Below are positions 12,082 through 21,548 of a DNA stretch of 64,000 nt, piece after piece. Position 1 is the first letter of the stretch, and each line of letters opens with the position of its first letter. A program made the translations under genes and the position numbers. The notes beneath the pieces are model-generated. The model saw only the letters and a program-made list of their open reading frames with translations, ran no database searches and was not told the origin of the DNA. The DNA is taken from NCBI RefSeq assembly GCF_022179385.1, contig NZ_BPQS01000007.1:62001-126000 (forward strand). The letters run 5' to 3'. The stretch comes from Methylobacterium longum (GTDB taxonomy: Bacteria; Pseudomonadota; Alphaproteobacteria; Rhizobiales; Beijerinckiaceae).

Positions 12082-12085
<4 letters not shown>
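11612..12085 (-). CDS. cueR: MerR-family copper-responsive regulator
   Basis: A 157-residue MerR-type activator. The N-terminal winged helix-turn-helix is '[20 protein letters not shown]' continuing '[20 protein letters not shown]'. A coiled-coil dimerisation helix follows, and then the metal-binding loop '[12 protein letters not shown]' near residues 117-128. The two outer cysteines, eight positions apart, match the Cu(I) loop of CueR. The gene starts inside the last codons of copA (4-base overlap), so ATPase and regulator are translated together and the regulator controls its own operon. The C-terminal Arg/Pro-rich tail of some 25 residues is not part of the family core. Confidence 0.92.
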
Positions 12086-14556
<2,471 letters not shown>

Positions 14557-14600
14557 GGCGGCAGTTCCATTCGAAGCTTCCACGCTGCGTCAGATGGGGG

Positions 14601-14621
14601 TTCCCATCATGGGAAGGTCAA
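14601..14621 (-). promoter_or_regulatory. CueR-type operator and promoter of copA-cueR
   Basis: A perfect 7-1-7 dyad, TTCCCATGATGGGAA on the minus strand (14601-14615), sits directly after TTGACC (14616-14621), which fits a -35 box. MerR-family promoters place such a dyad in a long 19-20 base spacer, and a weak -10 (about CATCTG) lies 19 bases downstream. The site is 45 bases before the copA start. The dyad resembles known CueR operators. Confidence 0.8.
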
Positions 14622-14726
14622 GGGCCAGGCTCGCGGACGTGTCACGGGGGGCTTCGTCGAAGTGCCCGTTGCGGAATCGCGCGGGTCCGTCGAAGCTCGG
14701 CCGCACCCGGGACGACGAGGAAACAA

Positions 14727-15329
14727 ATGACCGAACCGCTGACGATCTACGGCGATCCGGGGTCCGGGAACTGCCTCAAGGTCAAATGGGTCGCCGCCCA
14801 CCTCGGCATTCCCGCACTCTGGCACGACGTCGACGTGCCCCGCGGCGGGACGCGCACACCCGAATTCCTGGCCCTGAACCCGGCCGGGCGGGTGCCGGTC
14901 GTGGTCTTTCCCGACGGCGCCGTGCTGTCGGAATCGAACGCGATCATCGCCTACCTCGCGGAGGGCTCCCCGCTTATCCCGGAGGCGGCACTCGCCCGTG
15001 CCCGGATGCTGCAGTGGATGTTCTGGGAACAGTACAGCCACGAGCCCTACATCGCGGTCCGGCGCTACCAGCTTCACTACCTCAAGCGTCCGCCCGAGGA
15101 CCTGGATTCGAAGCTCGCCGTGCGCGGTGCCGACGCGCTGCAGCTGATGGATGGAACCCTCGCACGCTCCGCCTACATCGCGGGGGACGCCCTGACGCTC
15201 GCCGACGTCGCCCTCGTCGCCTACACCCGCATGGCCCACGAGGGCGGCTTCGATCTCGGCGCCTATCCGGCCGTCCGCGCCTGGATCGGACGCGTCGAGG
15301 CCGGGCTCGGGATCGGCGCCTACGTCTGA
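14727..15329 (+). CDS. Glutathione S-transferase family protein
   Basis: A 200-residue two-domain GST. The thioredoxin-like N-terminal domain starts 'MTEPLTIYGDPGSGNCLKVK', where the Ser/Asn pair is in the usual glutathione-activating position, continues with 'NPAGRVPVVVFPDG' (cis-proline loop) and 'LSESNAIIAYLAEG' (glutamate/serine that bind the gamma-glutamyl group). The helical C-terminal domain has the folding motif region 'LTLADVALVAYTRMAHEGGF'. A GAGGAA box precedes the ATG. It lies divergent from copA and converges with the histidine-kinase gene, overlapping its end by ten bases. Substrate unknown. Confidence 0.9.
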   Translation: MTEPLTIYGDPGSGNCLKVKWVAAHLGIPALWHDVDVPRGGTRTPEFLALNPAGRVPVVVFPDGAVLSESNAIIAYLAEGSPLIPEAALARARMLQWMFWEQYSHEPYIAVRRYQLHYLKRPPEDLDSKLAVRGADALQLMDGTLARSAYIAGDALTLADVALVAYTRMAHEGGFDLGAYPAVRAWIGRVEAGLGIGAYV

Positions 15330-16582
15330 TCGGCTGGCGGCTGCACGGCGGCGGAGCCGTATTCGGGCAGGCTGACCCGCACCGTCGTCCCCTGGCCCGC
15401 CGAGCTCTCGATGGTGAGGCGGCCGCGGTGGCGGTTCAGGCTGTGCTTGACGATGGCGAGCCCCAGGCCGGTGCCTCCGCGGGCCCGGCTGGAGGCGACG
15501 TCGACCCGGTAGAAGCGCTCCGTCAGCCGCGGGATGTGCTCGGGCGGAATGCCGGGCCCGTCATCGGCCACCGAGAGGACGATCCGGGATCCGAGCCGGG
15601 GGTCGTCCTCGCGGGACAGCCCCACGCTGATCCGGCCGCCGCCGTACTTCACCGCGTTCTCGATCAGGTTCTCGATCACCCGGGCGAGCTCGTCCGCGTC
15701 ACCGGCCACGCGGTAGGGCCCGTGACCGTCCTCGAACCGGATCGCGGCGCCCCGGGCCTCGGCCGGCGGCGCCTGCGCGTCGACCATCTGGTGGGCGAGC
15801 GCCCCGAGATCGACCACGGTGGTGGGCGCGACGTGCTCGCGCAGCTCGATCCGCGAGAGCGAGAGCAGGTCGTCGATCAACCGCGTCATGCGCAGGGCCT
15901 GCCCGCGCATGATCTCGAGGAAACGCTCCCGGGCCCGCGTGTCCTCGCGGGCGGGGCCCTGGAGCGTCTCGATGAAGCCGATCAGGGTGGCGAGCGGCGT
16001 GCGCAGCTCATGGCTCGCGTTGGCGACGAAATCGACCCGCATCGCCTCCAGCCGCCGGGCGGCCGTGAGATCGCGCAGGAACAGCAGGGCGCTGACCCCC
16101 GAGCCGTCGGGCATCGGCAGGGCGCCGATCTGGACGTCGAAGGTCCGCTCCAGGGGAATCCGGGTCGAGAGGGCGACCCGACGGGGCATGCCGGAATTCA
16201 GGACGGCCTCGACGGCGTCGAGGACCTCCGGGTCACGCAGAGCGAAGGACAGGGGCCGGGCCTGATGCAGGGCCGGCAGGAGCGAACGGGCGGCGGGATT
16301 CGCCTCCACCACCAGGGTCCGCCGGTCCACGAGGATCACCGGGTCCGGAACGTGGGCGAGCAGCGCCTCCGCCACCGCGTAACGCTGCGCCGCGGCGGCG
16401 GGCCGCGGTGCCGGAGCTTCGCGGTCGCGCCCCCCCAGCCATCCGCCGAGGCAAACCGATCCGAGCCCGACCAGGATCAGCGGGAGATCGAGGCGTCCGG
16501 CGAGGGCCGTGGCGAGCCCGAACAGACCCGCAGCGATCGCGGCACCGGCCCAGGCGGGGGAACTGTGCAGGCGGCCGGACAT
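15320..16582 (-). CDS. PhoR-like sensor histidine kinase
   Basis: A 420-residue membrane kinase. Two hydrophobic segments lie near residues 10-50. A PAS-like domain begins around 'VADALLAHVPDPVI'-type sequence ('ALLAHVPDPVILVDRRTLVV'), then the dimerisation box 'FVANASHELRTPLATLIGFI' with the phospho-accepting histidine. The catalytic ATPase domain has the N box 'VIENLIENAVKYGGG', G1 'VADDGPGIPPEHIPRLTERF' and G2 'GGTGLGLAIVKHSLNRHRG'. This order matches PhoR. I chose the ATG at 16582 because an earlier start would run into the preceding gene. No response regulator, pst or phoU gene is adjacent, so phosphate sensing is inferred from the family only. Confidence 0.88.
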   Translation of the reverse strand: MSGRLHSSPAWAGAAIAAGLFGLATALAGRLDLPLILVGLGSVCLGGWLGGRDREAPAPRPAAAAQRYAVAEALLAHVPDPVILVDRRTLVVEANPAARSLLPALHQARPLSFALRDPEVLDAVEAVLNSGMPRRVALSTRIPLERTFDVQIGALPMPDGSGVSALLFLRDLTAARRLEAMRVDFVANASHELRTPLATLIGFIETLQGPAREDTRARERFLEIMRGQALRMTRLIDDLLSLSRIELREHVAPTTVVDLGALAHQMVDAQAPPAEARGAAIRFEDGHGPYRVAGDADELARVIENLIENAVKYGGGRISVGLSREDDPRLGSRIVLSVADDGPGIPPEHIPRLTERFYRVDVASSRARGGTGLGLAIVKHSLNRHRGRLTIESSAGQGTTVRVSLPEYGSAAVQPPADQT

Positions 16583-16601
16583 GGCGGGCGCGGCGGGCGG
16601 A

Positions 16602-17690
16602 TTACCGCGACTCGGTCTTGTCGCGCCACGCCCGACCGGACGGTCCGGCGGTGCCCTCCGGCGGCCCGGAATCGCGCGCACCGCCCGCGCGCTTCACAAT
16701 CTCATACAGGCCGAGCATCGCGAGGGCGGTCACGAAGGGCACGACGTAGTAGCAACCCCGGAACAGGAGGAGCGAGGTCAGCACCTCGTTGCGCGGCAGG
16801 CTCGACAGGGCGAGCAGCACCGTCGCCTCGAACACGCCGATGCCCCCCGGGGCGTTCGACGCGATGCCCAGCATGGCGGCGAGCACGTAGACCGCCAGGA
16901 AGGTCGTGAAGCCAATCGTCGTCTCCTGCGGCAGCAGGACGTAGAGCACGGCCGCGGCCGCGCAGACGTCGCCGATCCCGACGATCATCTGCCCGATCGA
17001 CACCGAGGCGCCGGGCAGCTCGAGGCGCCACTGCTTCACGGTGATGCTGCGCTTCTTGGCCGAGACCCAGGCCAGGTAACCGAGCACCAGGGCGAGCGCC
17101 GCGAGCCCGACGCCCTGGTTGATCCGGATCGACGTGAAGGCGAGCCCGGCGAGCTGGCCCGCCTCGATGATCAGGCTGAGGCCCAGTACGACGCCCATGC
17201 CGAGCCAGAAGGTGAAGCCCGCGATGACGGTGAGCGCCGCGATCTTGGCCGTCGACAGGCCCTGCCGGGCGTAGATCCAGTAGCGGATCGTGCCGGCGGT
17301 GAGCAGCGGGAAGCCCAGGGTGAAGCTCACCGCGTAGCTGGTGAACGAGGCGAGCGCCGTGATCCGGTAGGGCACCTTGATCTTGAGCTGGCGCAGCGCG
17401 AGGGCGTCGTAGCCGGTGAGGAACAGGTAGCTGATCCCGACGAACAGGAAGGCGAGGCCGAGTTGCTCGGCGGTGGCGGCCGCGATGGCGGTGCGCACCT
17501 CCGCCCAGCTCACGCTTTGGACGAGCTTCCAGAGCACGCCGAGGGAGACCGCGACCAGCACGATGCTGGCGGCCGTGCCGATCCAGGCATAGCGGCTGCG
17601 CCGGATCTTGCGCTTCGCGGCGGCAGCGTCGTCGGGCTGGACCGGCTCGGCCTTCTCGGCCGCGTCCCTGTGCTGTCCCTGAAAATTCAT
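16602..17690 (-). CDS. UPF0104 / lysylphosphatidylglycerol-synthase-like transmembrane protein
   Basis: A 362-residue integral membrane protein with about eight hydrophobic segments after a charged, cytosolic N-terminus ('AAAAKRKIRRSRYAWIG'). Family features are 'ALRQLKIKVPYRITALASF', 'YAVSFTLGFPLLTAGTIRYW' and 'GIASNAPGGIGVFEATVLLA', the conserved PGGIG segment of UPF0104/LPG_synthase_TM proteins. MprF uses such a domain to flip lipids, and YbhN-type proteins have been linked to lipid or polyprenol transport. There is no lysyl-transferase domain here. It is the last gene of the long minus-strand run that begins with inositol-phosphate synthase, so a role in moving a lipid-linked or glycosylated product is possible; this is inference. 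Start: ATG at 17690. Confidence 0.85.
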   Translation of the reverse strand: MNFQGQHRDAAEKAEPVQPDDAAAAKRKIRRSRYAWIGTAASIVLVAVSLGVLWKLVQSVSWAEVRTAIAAATAEQLGLAFLFVGISYLFLTGYDALALRQLKIKVPYRITALASFTSYAVSFTLGFPLLTAGTIRYWIYARQGLSTAKIAALTVIAGFTFWLGMGVVLGLSLIIEAGQLAGLAFTSIRINQGVGLAALALVLGYLAWVSAKKRSITVKQWRLELPGASVSIGQMIVGIGDVCAAAAVLYVLLPQETTIGFTTFLAVYVLAAMLGIASNAPGGIGVFEATVLLALSSLPRNEVLTSLLLFRGCYYVVPFVTALAMLGLYEIVKRAGGARDSGPPEGTAGPSGRAWRDKTESR

Positions 17691-17835
17691 GCCGTTCGGC
17701 GTCCGCCCTTCCGGCTGCGCGGCCCGGCCGAAGGCCGTCAGCCTATGCCGGGATCTCCCGGACCGCGGCCCGTTGCCCCGCATGTAGGCCGAACAAGCGC
17801 TTAAGGCCAGGGAAGGTCCGACGGTGTGCGCTGTT

Positions 17836-18471
17836 CTATCCGCAACCTGCCGCTCGGCCAAGGATCGCGGCCGCCTCGGCGAGACCGCGCCGGATGCGGG
17901 CGGGCACGTCCGGCGAGGTGCAGACGTAGGTCGGGCTCGGGTGCGGAACCCGGATCACCGGCAGGTCGGGTCGGAGCGCCGCGACCACAGGGGCCGCCTC
18001 GCCGGCATGGCGGCCGGCCAGAATGGCCACCGCGAGGCGCGGCAGCAGGTCGAGGAGCGGCTCCAGATAGGGCCCGGCGGCCGCGATCTCGGCCCGGCGG
18101 GGGGCGCGGTTGAGCGCGCCTTCCGGGTGAATCAGCCAGGGTACGGCGTTCCAAATCAGGGTGTCGGTCCGGGCGATGCCGGCCTCGGCGAGGAAGCGGA
18201 ACAGGTTGGCGGCGGTGCCGTTCGCGCTGTCGCGGGTGACGAAACCGGTGCGCAGCACGGCCGGACCGGGCGTCTCCAGGAGGAGCAGCATCCGCGCGCC
18301 GACCCCACCGTCGAGGGGATCGGGCACCGGGACCGGCGCCCCGCGCTCCGCGGAGATCCGGTCGCCGAGCGCCCGGATCGGCGCGATGTGCGGAGCCCCG
18401 ATCATCGCGCGGCGGGCCGCGAGGGCGTCCGGATCAGCCAGGGACTTCGGCGCCTGCGGCTCAGCCGACAT
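17836..18471 (-). CDS. Uracil-DNA glycosylase superfamily protein
   Basis: A 211-residue single-domain protein with the UDG fold. The N-terminal motif 'MLLLLETPGPAV' corresponds to the 'GxxPG' uracil-binding turn, 'DSANGTAANLFRFLAEAGI' and 'IWNAVPWLIH' to the central strands and helices, and 'VPHPSPTYV' near residue 176 to the C-terminal His-Pro-Ser intercalation loop. The usual catalytic Asp of family 1 is not obvious. It overlaps the end of the PIG-L gene by 11 bases, so the two are co-translated. Members near sugar genes may not be DNA-repair enzymes; whether this one acts on DNA or another N-glycosidic bond cannot be decided from sequence. Confidence 0.8.
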   Translation of the reverse strand: MSAEPQAPKSLADPDALAARRAMIGAPHIAPIRALGDRISAERGAPVPVPDPLDGGVGARMLLLLETPGPAVLRTGFVTRDSANGTAANLFRFLAEAGIARTDTLIWNAVPWLIHPEGALNRAPRRAEIAAAGPYLEPLLDLLPRLAVAILAGRHAGEAAPVVAALRPDLPVIRVPHPSPTYVCTSPDVPARIRRGLAEAAAILGRAAGCG

Positions 18472-19219
18472 CGAGGCCGCGGATGGCTGCACCGAGCCGG
18501 CCGGACAATCGATAGCGCTCGACTCCCTGTTCCTGGGCGAGCCGCGCATCGAGGCCCTTGCGACCGCCGAACTGGAAGCCGATCTGGCTGGCATAGGCGG
18601 CGCACGATGCCCGCTTCCGGGCCTGCGCATCCGGACCGAGACGCATCGTGGGCTCGGCGAGATTCGTGAACGACGCGGCCAGCGGCGCTTTCGGGGCAGC
18701 ATCGCGCACGGTGTAGGGGAAGTCGCGCCACCACAGGATCGGCTGCGCCGGATCGAGGCTGCGGAGCGCCCGGACCAACTGCACGTGGTCCACATGTCCG
18801 CCGATCGCCTGCGGCGCCAGGAGGAGGTCGGGGCTCTCGGCCGCGATCAGCTCCGCGATGGCCGGGGCGAGATCGGCCGCGATGCCGTCGTCCGGGCGGG
18901 TGTCGGAGAACAGGTCCGGCGCCGAGCCGTAGCCCCGGTGCGGCGCTTCCCGGAACGGCAGATGGACGGGTGGCGCGATCCCGAGTTCGGCGGCGGCGCC
19001 GATATCCTCATCCCGGCGCAGCGCCATGTAGTCGATCCCGGCGGGCAGGCCCTTGTCGAGCTGACAGGCCAGCGCAAAGCCCTTCGGCTCGGCGACGCTG
19101 CCGGTGAACAGGGTCGCCATCACCACGCGCCAGCCGTCCGCGGCGAGGCTCGCCAGGAGGCCGCCGCAGGAGAAAGCGGCGTCGTCGAGATGGGGTGACA
19201 GGGCGAGGGCAATTGGCAC
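18461..19219 (-). CDS. PIG-L family deacetylase
   Basis: A 252-residue zinc-dependent N-deacetylase of the LmbE/PIG-L type. The metal site is seen as 'LSPHLDDAAFSCGG' near residue 7 (His, Asp pair) and 'GGHVDHVQLVRAL' near residue 139 (His-x-x-His). Family enzymes remove the acetyl group from GlcNAc linked to inositol (PIG-L, MshB) or from related glycoconjugates. Here it lies directly after a GT4 glycosyltransferase and downstream of an inositol-phosphate synthase, the same set of activities as in the first steps of mycothiol synthesis, which makes a GlcNAc-inositol-like substrate plausible. The start gives the canonical 'MPIALALSPHLDDA'. Substrate identity is inference. Confidence 0.9.
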   Translation of the reverse strand: MPIALALSPHLDDAAFSCGGLLASLAADGWRVVMATLFTGSVAEPKGFALACQLDKGLPAGIDYMALRRDEDIGAAAELGIAPPVHLPFREAPHRGYGSAPDLFSDTRPDDGIAADLAPAIAELIAAESPDLLLAPQAIGGHVDHVQLVRALRSLDPAQPILWWRDFPYTVRDAAPKAPLAASFTNLAEPTMRLGPDAQARKRASCAAYASQIGFQFGGRKGLDARLAQEQGVERYRLSGRLGAAIRGLDVG

Positions 19220-19333
19220 GTTTCAAGGCCTCTCGGCTGGGGCGAAGTCCAATCCGCCGCCGCCTCCCGCGGCGCCGGAGCGCCGCGCCTCGGGATGATA
19301 GGCTGGGCGAGTCATCCCGCGTGAGCGATGCCT

Positions 19334-20572
19334 TCAGAGGAGATGCGGTTCGGCTCGGAACCGGCAGCTCGGATCGTAAGGCAGGTCCGGCGTGAAGTCG
19401 GTGGCCGGCCGTTCGTGCCGGACGCGCCCGTAGATCTCCATGATCTGCTGCCCGACCGCGTGCCAGGAATAAACCCGCCGGCACTCCTCGAGGCCGGCCG
19501 TCGCGATGCGGCGGCGCAACTCCTCGTCCGTGATGATCCGGGTCAGCGCGGCGGCCTGCGCCGGCACGTCGCCGGGATCGACCAGCAATCCGTTCTCGCC
19601 GTCGCGCAGGCAGTCCGAGACGCCGACGGCGTGGCACGACACCGTGGCGAGGCCGGCCGCCAGCGCCTCCAGGATCGTGTTGGAGAACCCCTCCGCGTAG
19701 GTCGGCGAGACGAACACATCGGCGCGGCGGTAGAGATCGGGCACCGAACCGTACTCGGCGTAGCCCGTGAAGGCGATCTCGGCCGCCGAGAAGGCCAGTT
19801 CCGCGGCGAGCGCCTGCGCCGGCTCCACGTCCGGTCCGATCCCCGAGATGGTCGCGGCGAACGGCGTGCCCTGTTCGCGCAAGATCGCCAGGGCATTGAT
19901 GAAATCGAGCACGCCTTTCCGGCGGTCGACACGACCGTGGTAGAACAGCCGCACCGGACCGGCATGGGGCGCCGGCAGCCCGTCCGGCGTCCCCTGCGCG
20001 AAGCGGTCGGTATCAACCGCGCCGGGTACGATCGTGAAGCGGGCGGGATCCGATCCCAGCCGGCCGCAGACCTCGTTCACGAAGGAGGCGCCGCCGATCA
20101 GGAGCGCGTTGGCATGGGCCAGGACCTCGCACATCGCGACCCTGTGGGTCTCGCAGCAGGAACCGACCCAATGGCCGTCGCCGCCCTGGATCGAGACGAC
20201 GCTCGGCACGCCGAGCCTGCGCGCGGCGAGCAGCACCGCCCAGCCCGTGGGGTAGCCGTACTGCGCGTGCAGGATGTCGAAGGGCTCACGCGCGTGCTCC
20301 CGGCAGATGGCGTCGACCATCGTGGCGATATCACGCTCGAAATCGCCCGCCTCCTGCTCGCCGAGCTGCTCCAGGCCGATCACCCGCACGCCCGGCACCG
20401 GCGGCGGCGGACCGCCCCCGTAGACGCGGGTCCCGAAGGCGTCGCCCCGGTACTGCGAGATCATCGTCACGTCGTGGCCGGCGCCAGCCAGTTCACGCAG
20501 CAGGTTCTGCGCGTAGACGCTCATGCCCGATATGGCGGGAAAGTAGCGGCGGCTGAGGAAGAGGATTCTCAT
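19334..20572 (-). CDS. GT4-family glycosyltransferase
   Basis: A 412-residue GT-B glycosyltransferase. The N-terminal acceptor domain starts 'MRILFLSRRYFPAISGMSVY' with the glycine-rich turn, and has 'FDILHAQYGYPTGWAVLLAA' and 'VVSIQGGDGHWVGSC'. The linker 'FTIVPGAVDTDRFAQG' and 'VRLFYHGRVDRRKGVLDFIN' lead into the donor domain with 'VFVSPTYAEGFSNTILEALA', which carries the EX7E motif that binds the nucleotide sugar. These are signatures of retaining GT4 enzymes, the family of MshA and PimA-like transferases. It is soluble or peripheral. A C-terminal tail of about 30 residues is outside the domain. The position between a TIM-barrel isomerase and a PIG-L deacetylase suggests it adds a sugar that is later deacetylated. 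Confidence 0.9.
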   Translation of the reverse strand: MRILFLSRRYFPAISGMSVYAQNLLRELAGAGHDVTMISQYRGDAFGTRVYGGGPPPPVPGVRVIGLEQLGEQEAGDFERDIATMVDAICREHAREPFDILHAQYGYPTGWAVLLAARRLGVPSVVSIQGGDGHWVGSCCETHRVAMCEVLAHANALLIGGASFVNEVCGRLGSDPARFTIVPGAVDTDRFAQGTPDGLPAPHAGPVRLFYHGRVDRRKGVLDFINALAILREQGTPFAATISGIGPDVEPAQALAAELAFSAAEIAFTGYAEYGSVPDLYRRADVFVSPTYAEGFSNTILEALAAGLATVSCHAVGVSDCLRDGENGLLVDPGDVPAQAAALTRIITDEELRRRIATAGLEECRRVYSWHAVGQQIMEIYGRVRHERPATDFTPDLPYDPSCRFRAEPHLL

Positions 20573-20681
20573 CGCGCGACGCCATCGATCCGGCAGGAGG
20601 AGAAGTTCCGGAATGTCCTCTCGCGAGCGGATGAGGGGGCCTGCGCCGCATCCTCGGCCCGCCGCGGCATCACCCTCACCG

Positions 20682-21548
20682 TCATTGACGCCGTGTCTCC
20701 TGCCTGCCGGCCAGCACCGGGCCGGAGCGCCGGCAGCCGCGGAGATAGTCCAGCGCCTGCGGGATCATCACGTCGGCCCGGTGGCTCTCGCGGGACAGCT
20801 CGACGCAGATCAGCTTGCCGAAGCCGACCGCCTCCAGCGCCTCCAGCACGCCCGGCACGTCCATGTCGCCCTCGCCGAAGGGGAGATGGATGTGGCTGCC
20901 CCGCTTCATGTCCTCGATTGCCACGGTGCCGATCCGGTCGGCGAATTCCCGCACCGCCGCTTCCGGCTCGCGCTCGCCGGTGACGAGGCAGTGACCGGTG
21001 TCGAGGGCGAGCTTCAACCCGGGGATGTCGAGGGCCGCGTAGTCGTCGAGCGTCTCGATCAGCATGCCGGGCTCCGGCTCCAGGCAGGCTACGATCCCGG
21101 CCTCGGTGGCGAAACCCGCGACCTCGTGAAGGCCCTCGGCCAGCCAGCGCCGGGCCTCGCCGTGATCGACGCCGGGCTTCGGGACGCCGGCCCAGAACGA
21201 GACCGCCTCGGCGGAGAGCATGGCGCCGATCTCGATCGCCCGCTTGAGGAAGCCGACCCGCCGCGCCCGGCCCGCGGCGTCGGCCGTCACCAGCGTCGGC
21301 TCGTGCTTGGCATTGGGGTCGAGGAGGAAGCGGGCGCCCGTCTCGATGACGCAGGTCAGCTCCAGCTTCTCCAACAGGCTCGCCACCCGGCCGGCCTCGG
21401 CCGCCCAGGTCTCGGAGAACGGATCGAGGTGGTGGATGTCGAGGGTCAGGGCCACGCCGTCGTAGCCCGCCGCCTTGATCAGGTGGATCGCGTCGTCGAG
21501 GCGGTGGTTGGCCGCGCCGTTGGTGTTGTAGGCGAACCGGAGCGTCAC
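20682..21548 (-). CDS. Xylose-isomerase-like TIM-barrel protein (sugar phosphate isomerase/epimerase)
   Basis: A 288-residue (beta/alpha)8 protein of the AP_endonuc_2 group. Likely metal ligands lie in 'ACLEPEPGMLIETLDDYAAL' (Glu), 'KLALDTGHCLVTGE' (Asp, His), 'GSHIHLPFGEGDMDV' (His) and 'ICVELSRESHRADVM' (Glu). Family members isomerise or epimerise sugars, or dehydrate inosose (IolE). The start is the GTG at 21548, whose bases overlap the YcaO stop (GTGA), so translation is coupled. Related folds also include the multinuclear-iron MNIO enzymes, which partner with peptide-modifying systems, but the motif set here fits the sugar-isomerase group better. Substrate unknown. Confidence 0.85.
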   Translation of the reverse strand: MTLRFAYNTNGAANHRLDDAIHLIKAAGYDGVALTLDIHHLDPFSETWAAEAGRVASLLEKLELTCVIETGARFLLDPNAKHEPTLVTADAAGRARRVGFLKRAIEIGAMLSAEAVSFWAGVPKPGVDHGEARRWLAEGLHEVAGFATEAGIVACLEPEPGMLIETLDDYAALDIPGLKLALDTGHCLVTGEREPEAAVREFADRIGTVAIEDMKRGSHIHLPFGEGDMDVPGVLEALEAVGFGKLICVELSRESHRADVMIPQALDYLRGCRRSGPVLAGRQETRRQ

